Of a DNA stretch of 32,669 nucleotides, positions 1 to 7,167 are shown piece by piece. The first letter of the stretch is position 1, and the number at the start of each line of letters is the position of its first letter. The DNA is from Bacillota bacterium (GTDB lineage: Bacteria; Bacillota; Desulfitobacteriia; Desulfitobacteriales; JAJXUE01): positions 1 to 32,669 of the forward strand of contig JAJZPO010000030.1 in NCBI GenBank assembly GCA_021811155.1, read 5' to 3'. Made by a program: the position numbers and the translations under genes. The notes below the pieces were generated by a model, which was not told the origin of the DNA, did no database searches, and worked only from the letters and a program-made list of their open reading frames with translations.

Positions 1-90
1 CGCACTCAGGTCTTTTTCCTGCAGAATTCAGACTCCCATGCCGCTTCGCGGCACCACTTATGAAGGAAACAGGCCGGTAAGCTCAAGGGT

Positions 91-159
91 GAATTTTCTT
101 TCTGCGCAGAGAAGCATGCTAGGCGACGTAGTCTGCTGAACGGAGCAGAAAGAAAATTC
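91..159. repeat. 15-bp perfect inverted repeat, non-coding left end
   Basis: The arms GAATTTTCTTTCTGC (91-105) and GCAGAAAGAAAATTC (145-159) are perfect reverse complements separated by 39 bases. No convincing reading frame covers 1-254. The repeat could be a hairpin in a transcript leaving the window or the core of a small dispersed element. No transposase or target duplication is visible. Confidence 0.6.
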
Positions 160-232
160 GACCCGGGCAGACCCAAAAAGGCTTGTTTCAGAGTAGAAGT
201 CAGAATGAGAAACTCCCAGTCATCTCAAAGTA

Positions 233-253
233 TTCTGAATTCTGAATTCTCGG
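233..253. repeat. Degenerate heptamer array (TTCTGAA type)
   Basis: Two exact TTCTGAA units (233-239, 240-246) and a decayed third unit (247-253) directly abut the stop codon (255-257) of the minus-strand gene. The same heptamer family recurs at 7138-7165, 22229-22249 and 22271-22312. Confidence 0.6.
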
Positions 254-254
254 G

Positions 255-734
255 TCAATATAAGCTAATTCCGTACTCCACCAAGGCTTGCCTTCTAAAC
301 CTCTCCCTGCAGTCACAGTTCCCGGCGCAGTCGCAGACATTGCCGACCTCAAGCATGCCCGTCAAATGGTGCCGTACCACCCCGAAGTTAACCATGGCTT
401 TTTGGGAGATATCCGTGGCCGCCCTAACTTTGGCGAAAAGGCCGAGATCAAGCGCCAAAAGCATGGGGTAGAGCCAAACCGCCCCGAACCGCCCAGTCTG
501 CATTCCGAGCGCCAGCCGGGCCAGACCCGCCGCGCACCCCAGCAGAAACAACGCTTTCCAGCCAAGCTCCCACCGTTTTGCTCTTACCAGCATGCTGTGG
601 CGGAGAACCAGTTCCTGAAAAACGGCTGTCATCCTCCGGTCAAACTTTAGGTCTTCCACCCTGCCGGTCCTGCCAAATTTCCTTAACGAAGTCGCAAGCG
701 CCAACTCTACGCACCTCAAAAACCCCGCGAACAT
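255..734 (-). CDS. Hypothetical small membrane protein with a C-terminal C-x-C cluster
   Basis: I do not recognise the family. The 159-residue product has a basic N-terminal third, then two likely membrane segments at about residues 59-77 and 84-101, and a C-terminal tail carrying the cluster CDCAGNCDC (spacing C-x-C-x3-C-x-C) followed by a basic stretch. Four closely spaced cysteines suggest a metal site or a disulphide patch, but this is inference. The ATG at 734 has no good ribosome binding site. A TTG at 704 preceded by GAGGTG is an alternative start, giving about 149 residues. It is the last minus-strand gene after the TPR/Hsp70-like pair, separated from it by about 190 bases containing a strong hairpin, so it is probably a separate transcript. 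Confidence 0.55.
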   Translation of the reverse strand: MFAGFLRCVELALATSLRKFGRTGRVEDLKFDRRMTAVFQELVLRHSMLVRAKRWELGWKALFLLGCAAGLARLALGMQTGRFGAVWLYPMLLALDLGLFAKVRAATDISQKAMVNFGVVRHHLTGMLEVGNVCDCAGNCDCRERFRRQALVEYGISLY

Positions 735-892
735 TCAATTTCTAAAGAAGAACGCTGCTTGGTCACCCGACTGCCCCAACCGACCCAAAATCAGCGTTTT
801 TCATTCCAATGAGTGACCCAAAAGGCCATGGTTGTTTCGTAGGGGCACCGATTCCCGAACAGCGCCCGTCAAGTATAGTCTATGTCCCAAAG

Positions 893-923
893 TCAAGCCC
901 CATGCGCCAGGCATGGGGCTTGA
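893..923 (-). terminator. Hairpin after the Hsp70-like gene
   Basis: TCAAGCCCCATGC and GCATGGGGCTTGA form a perfect 13-bp stem with a 5-base loop, two bases beyond the stop at 926. Only a short CTTT follows on the minus strand, so it is a weak classical terminator but a strong 3' hairpin. Confidence 0.55.
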
Positions 924-925
924 GC

Positions 926-2146
926 CTAAAACCTCATCTCCAGCGGGCTGCTGACCATATCGTGATAAATGGAGGCCCCGCGCACCGACGCAAGTTCTGG
1001 ATTGGCAAATTCCCTGGGGACTTTGCCAAAGGTATGTTTGATCACCTGGCCCAGAACATGGACCCTCGCGGTCCCTCCCACCAGGAGGATTTCATCAATA
1101 TCACCCAGTCTGAGTTCAGCCGAATTTATAGCTCCCGAGACAGCCTCGAATATGCACGGAGTCCCTGCCTGAATGGAGGCGATGCAGCCGAATACCGCCG
1201 TATCATATTCTTGTTTTGAGACATCCTGTTCCAGAATCTTTTTGCCCGAGGGCCCAAAGATTCGCACCGGCACTGACAAATCACTCATTTTCCCAGGGGG
1301 TAGATGAGTGCTGATTACTTGGGCATCCATTTTTTCCACCAGGTCCCGTTTGACCTTTTCCGCCTCAAGCTGGATTTGCCGCTGCAGTTCCGCACTCAAC
1401 TCCGCCTCACTCAGCGTGCCTTTCAACACGGCCTGGTCAATCAGGTACTCGGCAAACCTGATATCAAAGTCCCTGCCGCCAACCCGGACACTGCAGGGCT
1501 TCGCCAGGTAGCGCGCCTCCAGTTCCTGAGCTTTCTCCACTACTTCCAATACGCTGGCCGTGGTGAAATTTTCTCCTGCATCAAGAACCAGTAACTTTTT
1601 GGGGGAAGTGAAGTCAAACTTGTGGTAGCCCAGATTGTAACGGGCTTGGTGTAACTGCATATCAAACAGTACCGAAAAACTGGCAGGCAAAAAATGCCTG
1701 TCTTCAAGTTCCGGAATCTCGACCCGCACAGCTCCCTTCAACAGGGCCAATTGCTCCGAAGTCAAATAATCCGGGTATGCGACGGAACAGCGGGAAAAGT
1801 CACCAAACAGGCCGGCCTGTTCCCGCAATTCCGCGACCAGCCTGGTAATTAATTGCTCCACCGGCAGTTCTTCTTTCCCTACCGTCACCTGTTCCTGTCC
1901 TTCAGCCAGGAGCTTAAGGGGGGAACAAACCTGTTCGGACATTTTAACCCATTTTACTCTTACGCCCCGGCCAATTTCAGCCATATCCTGATTGAAATGG
2001 ATCAACGCGGGCATTTGCTGGTGGCTGCCCCCTCCGTCACTCAGGCGAATCACTTCAGCGCTGGCAAATTGACCAATCACCCGGAAGGAAGCCAAGGCAA
2101 AATTGCCGCTGCCGATTTGCATTCCAACTTTGCGTTCTTCTCCCAT
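926..2146 (-). CDS. Hsp70/DnaK-like actin-fold ATPase-domain protein
   Basis: The 406 residues span only the nucleotide-binding domain of the Hsp70/actin superfamily and lack a DnaK-type substrate-binding domain. Recognisable elements are a phosphate-1-like loop near the N-terminus (MQIGSGNF, lacking the usual Asp), a phosphate-2-like segment (VLDAGENFTTASVL), a GGRDFD motif like the DnaK GGEDFD, the adenosine-site segment EILLVGGTARVHVLG, and a C-terminal A-S-V-R-G-A-S-I helix. Both phosphate loops are degenerate, so ATP hydrolysis is uncertain. The ATG at 2146 has GGGGGAG five bases upstream. That site overlaps the stop of the TPR gene, so translation is probably coupled. A client-binding or scaffold role with the TPR partner is inference. 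Confidence 0.85.
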   Translation of the reverse strand: MGEERKVGMQIGSGNFALASFRVIGQFASAEVIRLSDGGGSHQQMPALIHFNQDMAEIGRGVRVKWVKMSEQVCSPLKLLAEGQEQVTVGKEELPVEQLITRLVAELREQAGLFGDFSRCSVAYPDYLTSEQLALLKGAVRVEIPELEDRHFLPASFSVLFDMQLHQARYNLGYHKFDFTSPKKLLVLDAGENFTTASVLEVVEKAQELEARYLAKPCSVRVGGRDFDIRFAEYLIDQAVLKGTLSEAELSAELQRQIQLEAEKVKRDLVEKMDAQVISTHLPPGKMSDLSVPVRIFGPSGKKILEQDVSKQEYDTAVFGCIASIQAGTPCIFEAVSGAINSAELRLGDIDEILLVGGTARVHVLGQVIKHTFGKVPREFANPELASVRGASIYHDMVSSPLEMRF

Positions 2147-2157
2147 GACTACTCCCC

Positions 2158-4686
2158 CTAACCTAACCGAACCCGGCGATAATTGTGGGGCCGCAGGATA
2201 TTGAGGTGATCCGTGGACACCTGAATCTCGGTTTCCTCCATTGAATCCTGAGCCAATGCTGCCGCCAAAGCATACTGACCTGTTTCCTGGTACAAGACCC
2301 CGAGGGCCCTGCGAATTTCCACATTTCCAGGCATATTGGTATGAGCATCCTCCAACAGCTTCCTGGACTCAGCCAGGTTCCCGGCCAGATACTCTCTGGT
2401 TGCAGCTTTTAGATAGAGTTCCTTAACCTTGTCCCATACTTCAGGCGCCTTCCTGGCGATTGATTCGTAGACCTTGAGCGCCTCACTGTCATTGCCAACA
2501 GACTCATAGAGAGCAGCTTCTTTCAAACCAAGATCTAACACATTCAAGCCCATTGCCCGTCCCTGCTCCAGTTCCTCCAATGCCCTGGCGGCTTGATTTT
2601 CGGCAATCAAACCGTCAACCCGTTCCGACAATATCTTCATGGCCATGCCCAGCATGTCGGGAGTGGGACGGTTTCCCAGTTCCTGCCGGCAGATTTCCCA
2701 TGCCTTGTCCAGTTCGCCCTGTTCCACCCGGAAACGGATTTGTTCCCATACCAGGGACTGCAGCCCCGCCCGGAATTCCTCGCTTTCCTGACTGTAAAGG
2801 TTCTCCAGGTGGCGTTTTGCTTCTTCAAACATCCCCTTGGACCGGTAATAATTAAACAGTTGTTCCCTGTTTTCACGCTCCAAAAGACCTTGGTCGGCCA
2901 AAGACTCGAACAGTTCAGCAGCTTGATCCAGTTCACCCAACTTCTGCAGGGCCGCAGCCAGGTTGGCGGTAACCCTGGTATCTGCCGGGTCAGCATCATA
3001 CAGCGTTTGCAGTAGGTACCGGGCTTTTCCGTCATTCCCGGTTTGCAGGTAACTCTCACTCAATCTTTGTGCAAGTTCCCGCTCGAATCCTCCAACTTCC
3101 AGCGCCGTTTCCAGGTATTCCTGAACTTTGCTCTCGTCTGATTGGTCGGCCAATCGACGCAAAACCCTGATTACCCAGTCCTTGGCATCTTCTTCGCCGT
3201 GCTCCATAGAAGCATAAAACTTATCCAGGGCTGATTCCAGTTCATCCCGTTCGAACAGGCTCTTGCCGAACATGAATTCAAGTCTGGCCATGCGCTGCCT
3301 GTAACGGGTGTCCGAATATCCCTTGAAACTGGACGCAGCTACTTCCTCTGCCTCCTGGAATGAGCCGGTCTCCAGGTAGAGGTCAAACAAACTGGCTGCT
3401 GTATCCGGGTCCGCTTTTAATTCCAGGGCCAGCCGATAATGCCGGATCGCCTCGGCTGAGTTGCCCATCCGCTGGTAGATCTGGCCCAGTTCAGCTTGAA
3501 TCTCATCTTCATTTAAGCCCAGTCTCGTGGCTCGGCCGAAGAAGTCCAAGGCTGCTGCCAATTGATCCTGAGCCAGACACAACCGGGCCAGCTTGACGCT
3601 GCCCAGTTTCGTCCCGGGGGCCAGAGCGGCAACCCGGTCAAAATCAACTCCAGCGTCCATTTCGGCGAGCATGCCTAATAATTCGATCCCTTCCTCCGAA
3701 TCAGGGAATTCCGCCAAGGAGTGCAGCACACTGGCTGCGGCCGCAGGCAGTTTGCCCAAGCCGGTTTCGACCTTGGCCCGAGCCAGCAAAACGTCCGGAT
3801 GAGGTTCCAGAATATAGGCTGTCTCCAAAAGTTTTTCCGCCTTCTCAAGTTCCCCTTTGACCTGTTCTTCCCCTGCAAGCTGTACCAGCCAGACAGCATT
3901 ATCGTTTTGCATGGGAGTTTTTTCCCGTACCACTGAAGCCCAGGCTGGCACTGGGTCAGAGTCCAATGCGGGCGCTTCCTCCTTGCGGGTATTTTCCTGC
4001 CGCATGCTCCCCATCTCAATTTCGCCTTCCTGCGGCGGGGAAACTAGATTCTGGGGTGTTGGGTCCGCATTTTTGCCTGGGTCCGCAGCCTCTTTCCGCA
4101 GCTCAGACAGTGTCAGGTCCACAACCTGCAATGCAGCCCGGGGGAAATCGTCACCCTGAGCTTCGCCGGCGGGCACTGCCCCAGGGCCGCCCGATGCATC
4201 AGAGCCTTCCGTCTCACCGCCGGGTGTTAAGCTTATCTGCTGGGTCTGAATCTGTTCCAGGTCAATCTCCCATGGGAGTTTTTCCGGCTCACTATGAGTC
4301 GAATCCAAAAGTATTCCTTGGTCCGTATCTCCGGCTTGGCCAACAGGAACGGGCTCCGTCAGAGGCGGTGCAATCTTGTTCAGCAGTTCTTCCCATGTCG
4401 GCTCTTTCCTCTGACCCGCATCAGGCTGAACCTCGCGGTTTTGCCGCGCTGCTGCATCAGGCGCTTTTCTTTCCCGTAACAAAACATCCGGTTCGCCTCC
4501 CACTCCGGCAGAAAGGCTTGTCCCAAAATCAGGCGCTACGGAATCCCTGTCAGGATACACAGCGCTTTTTACTGCAGCGGCGTCTTGGTCTGGCACGGTT
4601 CCACTCTTGCGGTTTGCAGGTTCGGGCTCATCCATGCCAAATAACCTGCGAAACAGCCCCACCTTTTGTTCCTTTTGATTCGCCAC
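2158..4686 (-). CDS. Large tetratricopeptide-repeat protein
   Basis: The 842-residue product has two parts. The first ~240 residues are acidic, Pro/Glu/Gln-rich and low-complexity, probably disordered, after a basic start (LFRRLFG). From about residue 250 to the end it is a continuous run of TPR-like helix pairs with A-x-x-x-Y/F-x-x-A-L-x-L-x-P spacing (for example AEAIRHYRLALELKADPD and LGVLYQETGQYALAAALA). There is no signal peptide or membrane segment, so it is likely cytoplasmic. I chose the GTG at 4686 because GGGAGG sits seven bases upstream; a longer ATG frame from 4716 has no such site. The Hsp70-like gene follows after 11 bases. TPR proteins commonly dock chaperones, so the pair probably works together, but the specific function is unknown. 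Confidence 0.85.
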   Translation of the reverse strand: MANQKEQKVGLFRRLFGMDEPEPANRKSGTVPDQDAAAVKSAVYPDRDSVAPDFGTSLSAGVGGEPDVLLRERKAPDAAARQNREVQPDAGQRKEPTWEELLNKIAPPLTEPVPVGQAGDTDQGILLDSTHSEPEKLPWEIDLEQIQTQQISLTPGGETEGSDASGGPGAVPAGEAQGDDFPRAALQVVDLTLSELRKEAADPGKNADPTPQNLVSPPQEGEIEMGSMRQENTRKEEAPALDSDPVPAWASVVREKTPMQNDNAVWLVQLAGEEQVKGELEKAEKLLETAYILEPHPDVLLARAKVETGLGKLPAAAASVLHSLAEFPDSEEGIELLGMLAEMDAGVDFDRVAALAPGTKLGSVKLARLCLAQDQLAAALDFFGRATRLGLNEDEIQAELGQIYQRMGNSAEAIRHYRLALELKADPDTAASLFDLYLETGSFQEAEEVAASSFKGYSDTRYRQRMARLEFMFGKSLFERDELESALDKFYASMEHGEEDAKDWVIRVLRRLADQSDESKVQEYLETALEVGGFERELAQRLSESYLQTGNDGKARYLLQTLYDADPADTRVTANLAAALQKLGELDQAAELFESLADQGLLERENREQLFNYYRSKGMFEEAKRHLENLYSQESEEFRAGLQSLVWEQIRFRVEQGELDKAWEICRQELGNRPTPDMLGMAMKILSERVDGLIAENQAARALEELEQGRAMGLNVLDLGLKEAALYESVGNDSEALKVYESIARKAPEVWDKVKELYLKAATREYLAGNLAESRKLLEDAHTNMPGNVEIRRALGVLYQETGQYALAAALAQDSMEETEIQVSTDHLNILRPHNYRRVRLG

Positions 4687-4701
4687 TGGGCAACCTCCCA
4701 A

Positions 4702-4722
4702 AATTAGGTGCAACACCTAATT
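4702..4722. promoter_or_regulatory. Palindrome immediately upstream of the TPR gene ribosome binding site
   Basis: AATTAGGTG and CACCTAATT form a perfect 9-bp inverted repeat with a 3-base spacer, ending about three bases before the ribosome binding site (4694-4699). It could be an operator or a leader hairpin that modulates translation. Which one cannot be told from sequence. Confidence 0.4.
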
Positions 4723-4857
4723 CAAAATCCAAAAGCAAAGAGCCTTTCGACAGAAGGATATAATTCTCCTGCAGCATGAGAAAGAATTAACAAACAGTTT
4801 ATTCGCTCGACGCTTGTAAATTGGCTGGGGTCATAACGTTTTCCGGTAAAACTCTGA

Positions 4858-5505
4858 CTAGTGTACGCTCGGGGTTTTATTTCTCGGCTCCGCCGGCGGC
4901 AGCAATTCTACTTTACCCTCTCTTGGCTTTGCCAGAGGGAGACGTTTCACACCCAGTTCATTTTTTTTCGCAGGCGGCAGGGGAAATCCGTCATCAGCAT
5001 TGTATTCCTGCATGAATGTGCGGAATTCATCGGTGAGCAGCAAACCAGAAAATACCTTTACTTCGTTCTTTACGTTCAGCAAAATCAGGGAACGCTTGAG
5101 ATTTATCAAAATGCTCTGCGTGCTGAAGGTAACCGGCTTGTTATCTACCATCAACTCTACATCTACATTTTTGCTGTAGGAAAACTCCAGACTGAAAGGT
5201 TTGTTGTTCTGCCATGCGCCTTCTTGTCCCGGTTCAGGGTGCAAGGATGTGTCCACTGCAGACCGCATTACACGCATGAGGGAAGTTATATCGCTTCTGG
5301 TCAGCGCAGTTTCGGCCAGGGTTTTACCGGCCGTGTCCCTGGTGAGAATAACCTTGGCAGGAGTTGGCAGCAGCACATCAGGGTACTTGTACAGCTGCAC
5401 AGCCATGTCTGTTTGCCGGGTGCCGCATCCTAAACCACTCAATCCACTCACAACCAAGAGCAGAATGAACAGCCATAATAACCCTTTACCTTTCAACCAT
5501 ACCAC
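4858..5505 (-). CDS. Lipoprotein of unknown function
   Basis: The 215-residue product starts with a basic residue cluster, a hydrophobic core (LLWLFILLLVVSG) and a lipobox ending LSGLGC, so it should be exported and lipid-anchored on the outer face of the membrane. The mature part has no motif I recognise. It looks like an alpha/beta domain of about 130 residues followed by a Pro/Lys-rich tail. GAGGAG lies four bases before the ATG at 5505. The next gene (TPR protein) starts 171 bases downstream, so cotranscription is possible but not shown. Upstream is the structured region with a terminator at 5611-5631. Confidence 0.75.
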   Translation of the reverse strand: MVWLKGKGLLWLFILLLVVSGLSGLGCGTRQTDMAVQLYKYPDVLLPTPAKVILTRDTAGKTLAETALTRSDITSLMRVMRSAVDTSLHPEPGQEGAWQNNKPFSLEFSYSKNVDVELMVDNKPVTFSTQSILINLKRSLILLNVKNEVKVFSGLLLTDEFRTFMQEYNADDGFPLPPAKKNELGVKRLPLAKPREGKVELLPPAEPRNKTPSVH

Positions 5506-5599
5506 TCCTCAACCATTCGGCCAATTTTCACTAAGAATATAATCCGCTTAACCCAGTCACTTTTCCTGCCAATTAGCATAATTTAGAAAAGAATTTTTT

Positions 5600-5631
5600 A
5601 AAAGAAAAGAGTCCCGGGTATACCCCGGGAC
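5600..5631 (-). terminator. Rho-independent terminator, minus strand
   Basis: GTCCCGGG and CCCGGGAC form a perfect 8-bp GC stem with a 5-base loop. On the minus strand it is followed by a T-rich run (plus-strand bases 5600-5610 are A-rich). It ends a minus-strand transcript that comes from 5640-6300, or acts as an attenuator ahead of the lipoprotein gene at 5505. Confidence 0.75.
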
Positions 5632-6333
5632 AAGGTACTGTCGCCGCAAAGTCTTTCCTGCCAGCCCATTAATTTAACCCAGCCTCCGGTGGCCGGAATA
5701 CCAGGGAAAAGCCCCCATACCTGTTTGGGCTTGGCCTTCCGGTTAACAGCCTGTTCAATAAAATCATCTCACCGCTGAGGGTTTTTTGTTCGTCACTAGA
5801 GAAACATTCTGGTACGCCGCCCTTTTCCGCTTGCAGGTTTTCCGCTCAGGGATATACGGAATTCAGTCCGCCTTGTCCCCTGCCTGCAACCGGTTTTCGG
5901 CTGTAGCCTACCTCGACCAGGACTTGCCAAGCAGAATCGCCGGTTATCTGTCACCGGCCAATAAACGATTCTGTGCCCCCGCTGGCTGCCTCCGGGACAG
6001 AATGTCGCCGGCCATGGTTTGTCCACGGTATTCGCCGTGTCCGGTTGGAAGGGACAGGCGGGATTCCCCATGGGGCTGCAGCAAGAGCCGGTATACTTGC
6101 CAACTTGTGGGCCGGGCTGCTCCCGGTTCCTCCCCCTCCTCCTTTCGCCGTAAACTAGGATTGAACACCGGTCTTTTCTCCACCGGGCCTTCGCCCGTGA
6201 ACTGGGCTTTACCTGCCCCTTCTTCTGGTTTGCCCGTGCCAATCCAGTACACTCCGTGCACTATTAACTTCAATGCAAATTTGTAAATTCCTTCCATTTT
6301 ATCTCGCGGGTGGTAAGATTTTCGCCTCCGGCC
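5632..6333 (-). other. Gene-poor region rich in nested complementary helices
   Basis: No recognisable protein is encoded here. Complementary arms include CAGAATCG/CGATTCTG (5932-5939, 5966-5973) enclosing CCGGT/ACCGG (5940-5944, 5953-5957). A three-step nested stem has arms at 5831-5837/5883-5889, 5847-5851/5878-5882 and 5857-5860/5867-5870. CACGG/CCGTG pair at 6024-6028/6035-6039. On the minus strand this ends at the terminator 5600-5631. A structured RNA is possible, as is a decayed gene. I looked for known riboswitch cores (cyclic-di-GMP-I, cobalamin, Moco, guanidine-I) and did not find a match. Confidence 0.35.
5944..6297 (-). CDS. Doubtful hypothetical reading frame
   Basis: A 117-residue frame opens with a plausible N-terminus (MEGIYKFALKLIVHGVYW) and continues as a basic, Gly/Pro/Arg-rich sequence without recognisable features. 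No clear ribosome binding site precedes the ATG at 6297. It overlaps the helix-rich region, which is a better explanation for constraint here. It could be the start of a decayed gene. Confidence 0.2.
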   Translation of the reverse strand: MEGIYKFALKLIVHGVYWIGTGKPEEGAGKAQFTGEGPVEKRPVFNPSLRRKEEGEEPGAARPTSWQVYRLLLQPHGESRLSLPTGHGEYRGQTMAGDILSRRQPAGAQNRLLAGDR

Positions 6334-6603
6334 TTAGTCCAACTGCAAAGAGATAATGAAAATTGCAAAGAGGATGAAAGGCAGGTAATTTGAACTTGCT
6401 CCCCTCACCAGTTCTTTGCCCTCAAGTTCTCCGGGGTTCTCCAGGTACCAGTCAACTTTGCCGCAATCCAGGCAAACCCTGCCCCTAAAAGGCTTGGTCT
6501 TCACCACAATGCCCGACAGGTAGTTCACCCCAAACTTGTTGACAGGAACGTCTTGTTTTAAGTTCTCAGATCCGCAGCAGGAACATTTTACATCCTCGGA
6601 CAT
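6334..6603 (-). CDS. Small zinc-ribbon membrane protein
   Basis: The 89-residue product has two CxxC pairs, CSCCGSEN near residues 7-10 and CLDCGK near residues 45-48, forming a zinc-ribbon-like domain. A single C-terminal hydrophobic segment (about residues 73-87, LPFILFAIFIISLQL) would anchor it in the membrane. I chose the ATG at 6603 because GGGAGGAGG lies seven bases upstream; the longer frame to 6621 would need a TTG lying before that site. Function unknown. It is monocistronic as far as can be seen, with no clear terminator. Confidence 0.75.
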   Translation of the reverse strand: MSEDVKCSCCGSENLKQDVPVNKFGVNYLSGIVVKTKPFRGRVCLDCGKVDWYLENPGELEGKELVRGASSNYLPFILFAIFIISLQLD

Positions 6604-6817
6604 AGGTTTTCCTCCTCCCAAAGGTGCACTTCTTGCTCCTACATCCTATGTGACTGGCAGCAAATCTGGTACCCTTTCCCAGTAGATCCACAAATAGGCG
6701 GAAGGTTAAGTTTGCAGACGTTCGGCCAGGAGCTGGACAGTATGCTTGGCTTTAACTTTAACTCCCTGTCTGTCCAAGCCTGAAAATTTCAACTTTTTTT
6801 CCATTATATAATAACAG
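6604..6817. other. Intergenic spacer between divergent genes
   Basis: About 210 bases between the divergent zinc-ribbon and 49-aa genes with no reading frame or RNA that I can support. The far end merges into the AT-rich promoter of the 49-aa gene. Confidence 0.5.
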
Positions 6818-6846
6818 TTGTATAATTGGGCATACTGTTATATAAT
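6818..6846 (+). promoter_or_regulatory. Sigma-A-type promoter of the 49-aa gene, inside an imperfect palindrome
   Basis: TTGTAT (6818-6823) and a perfect TATAAT (6841-6846) are 17 bases apart, about 70 bases upstream of the start at 6916. The promoter lies between inverted AT-rich arms ending in AACAG (to 6817) and starting CTGTTATA (from 6835), which could bind a repressor. Confidence 0.6.
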
Positions 6847-6915
6847 TAGCCTAAGGGCTGGATTATCGTGCTTTGGGAACAACTCTTGTTGAGAAAAAGT
6901 CTGGGAGGTATGACT

Positions 6916-7065
6916 ATGGAGATTTTACATGTTTCACGCCACAGTGACCAAGGTGAACGCTTAATGGTTGCCCTGGAAGATGCCCAGGCCGATGGAATCA
7001 GCGCTGCGGAAATCATCTTCAGCCTTGGTACGAGCGACTATCACCGCAGCTTGTCCTGGCTGTAA
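6916..7065 (+). CDS. 49-residue protein of unknown function
   Basis: The predicted product begins MEILHVSRHSDQGERL and ends in DYHRSLSWL. It is soluble, slightly acidic, without cysteines or membrane segments, and matches no family I know. The ATG at 6916 is preceded by GGGAGG with a seven-base gap. An in-frame ATG two codons earlier would sit only one base from that site. The gene has its own promoter (6818-6846) and terminator (7086-7122), so it is a compact independent transcription unit. This supports a real gene despite its size. Confidence 0.7.
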   Translation: MEILHVSRHSDQGERLMVALEDAQADGISAAEIIFSLGTSDYHRSLSWL

Positions 7066-7085
7066 CCTACGGGAGATACAAAACG

Positions 7086-7122
7086 AAAGACCGCATTCCG
7101 GGCATCCGGATGCGGTCTTTCT
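7086..7122. terminator. Bidirectional intrinsic terminator
   Basis: AAAGACCGCAT pairs with ATGCGGTCTTT around an inner CCGG/CCGG stem, followed by CTTAT on the plus strand and A-rich sequence on the other side. It ends the 49-aa gene and may also serve the convergent racemase gene. Confidence 0.8.
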
Positions 7123-7137
7123 TATCTCCTGAGGAGA

Positions 7138-7165
7138 CAGTAGCCAGTAGTCAGGAGTCAGCAGC
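7138..7165. repeat. Heptamer array, four units
   Basis: CAGTAGC, CAGTAGT, CAGGAGT and CAGCAGC occur in tandem. Read on the minus strand these are related to the TTCTGAC/TCCTGAT units at 22271-22312. The array ends two bases from the stop (7168-7170) of the minus-strand gene. Confidence 0.55.
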
Positions 7166-7167
7166 TG

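Noticed and set aside
735-892. CGTAGGGGCAC half-palindrome resembling common dispersed repeats
   Set aside because: Only one half is present, with no complementary arm, so it cannot be supported as an element.
4746-4752. Spo0A-box-like TTCGACA upstream of the TPR gene (another at 12472-12478 upstream of the cytochrome gene)
   Set aside because: Single 7-base matches are expected several times by chance in a window of this size; no paired boxes or promoter context.
3966-4763. 265-residue plus-strand frame opposite the TPR gene
   Set aside because: Low-complexity Pro/Arg/Ser-rich translation antisense to the acidic, repetitive N-terminus of the TPR protein; no ribosome binding site.
5632-5720. 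Possible cyclic-di-GMP-I riboswitch (GCCGCAAAG resembles the GACGCAAAG core)
   Set aside because: The partner GGGCAAACC half, tetraloop and receptor are missing on both strands.
5796-6242. 148-residue minus-strand frame in the gene-poor region
   Set aside because: TTG start without a ribosome binding site, Arg/Gly/Pro/Cys-rich sequence typical of GC-rich non-coding DNA, overlapping the helix-rich segment.
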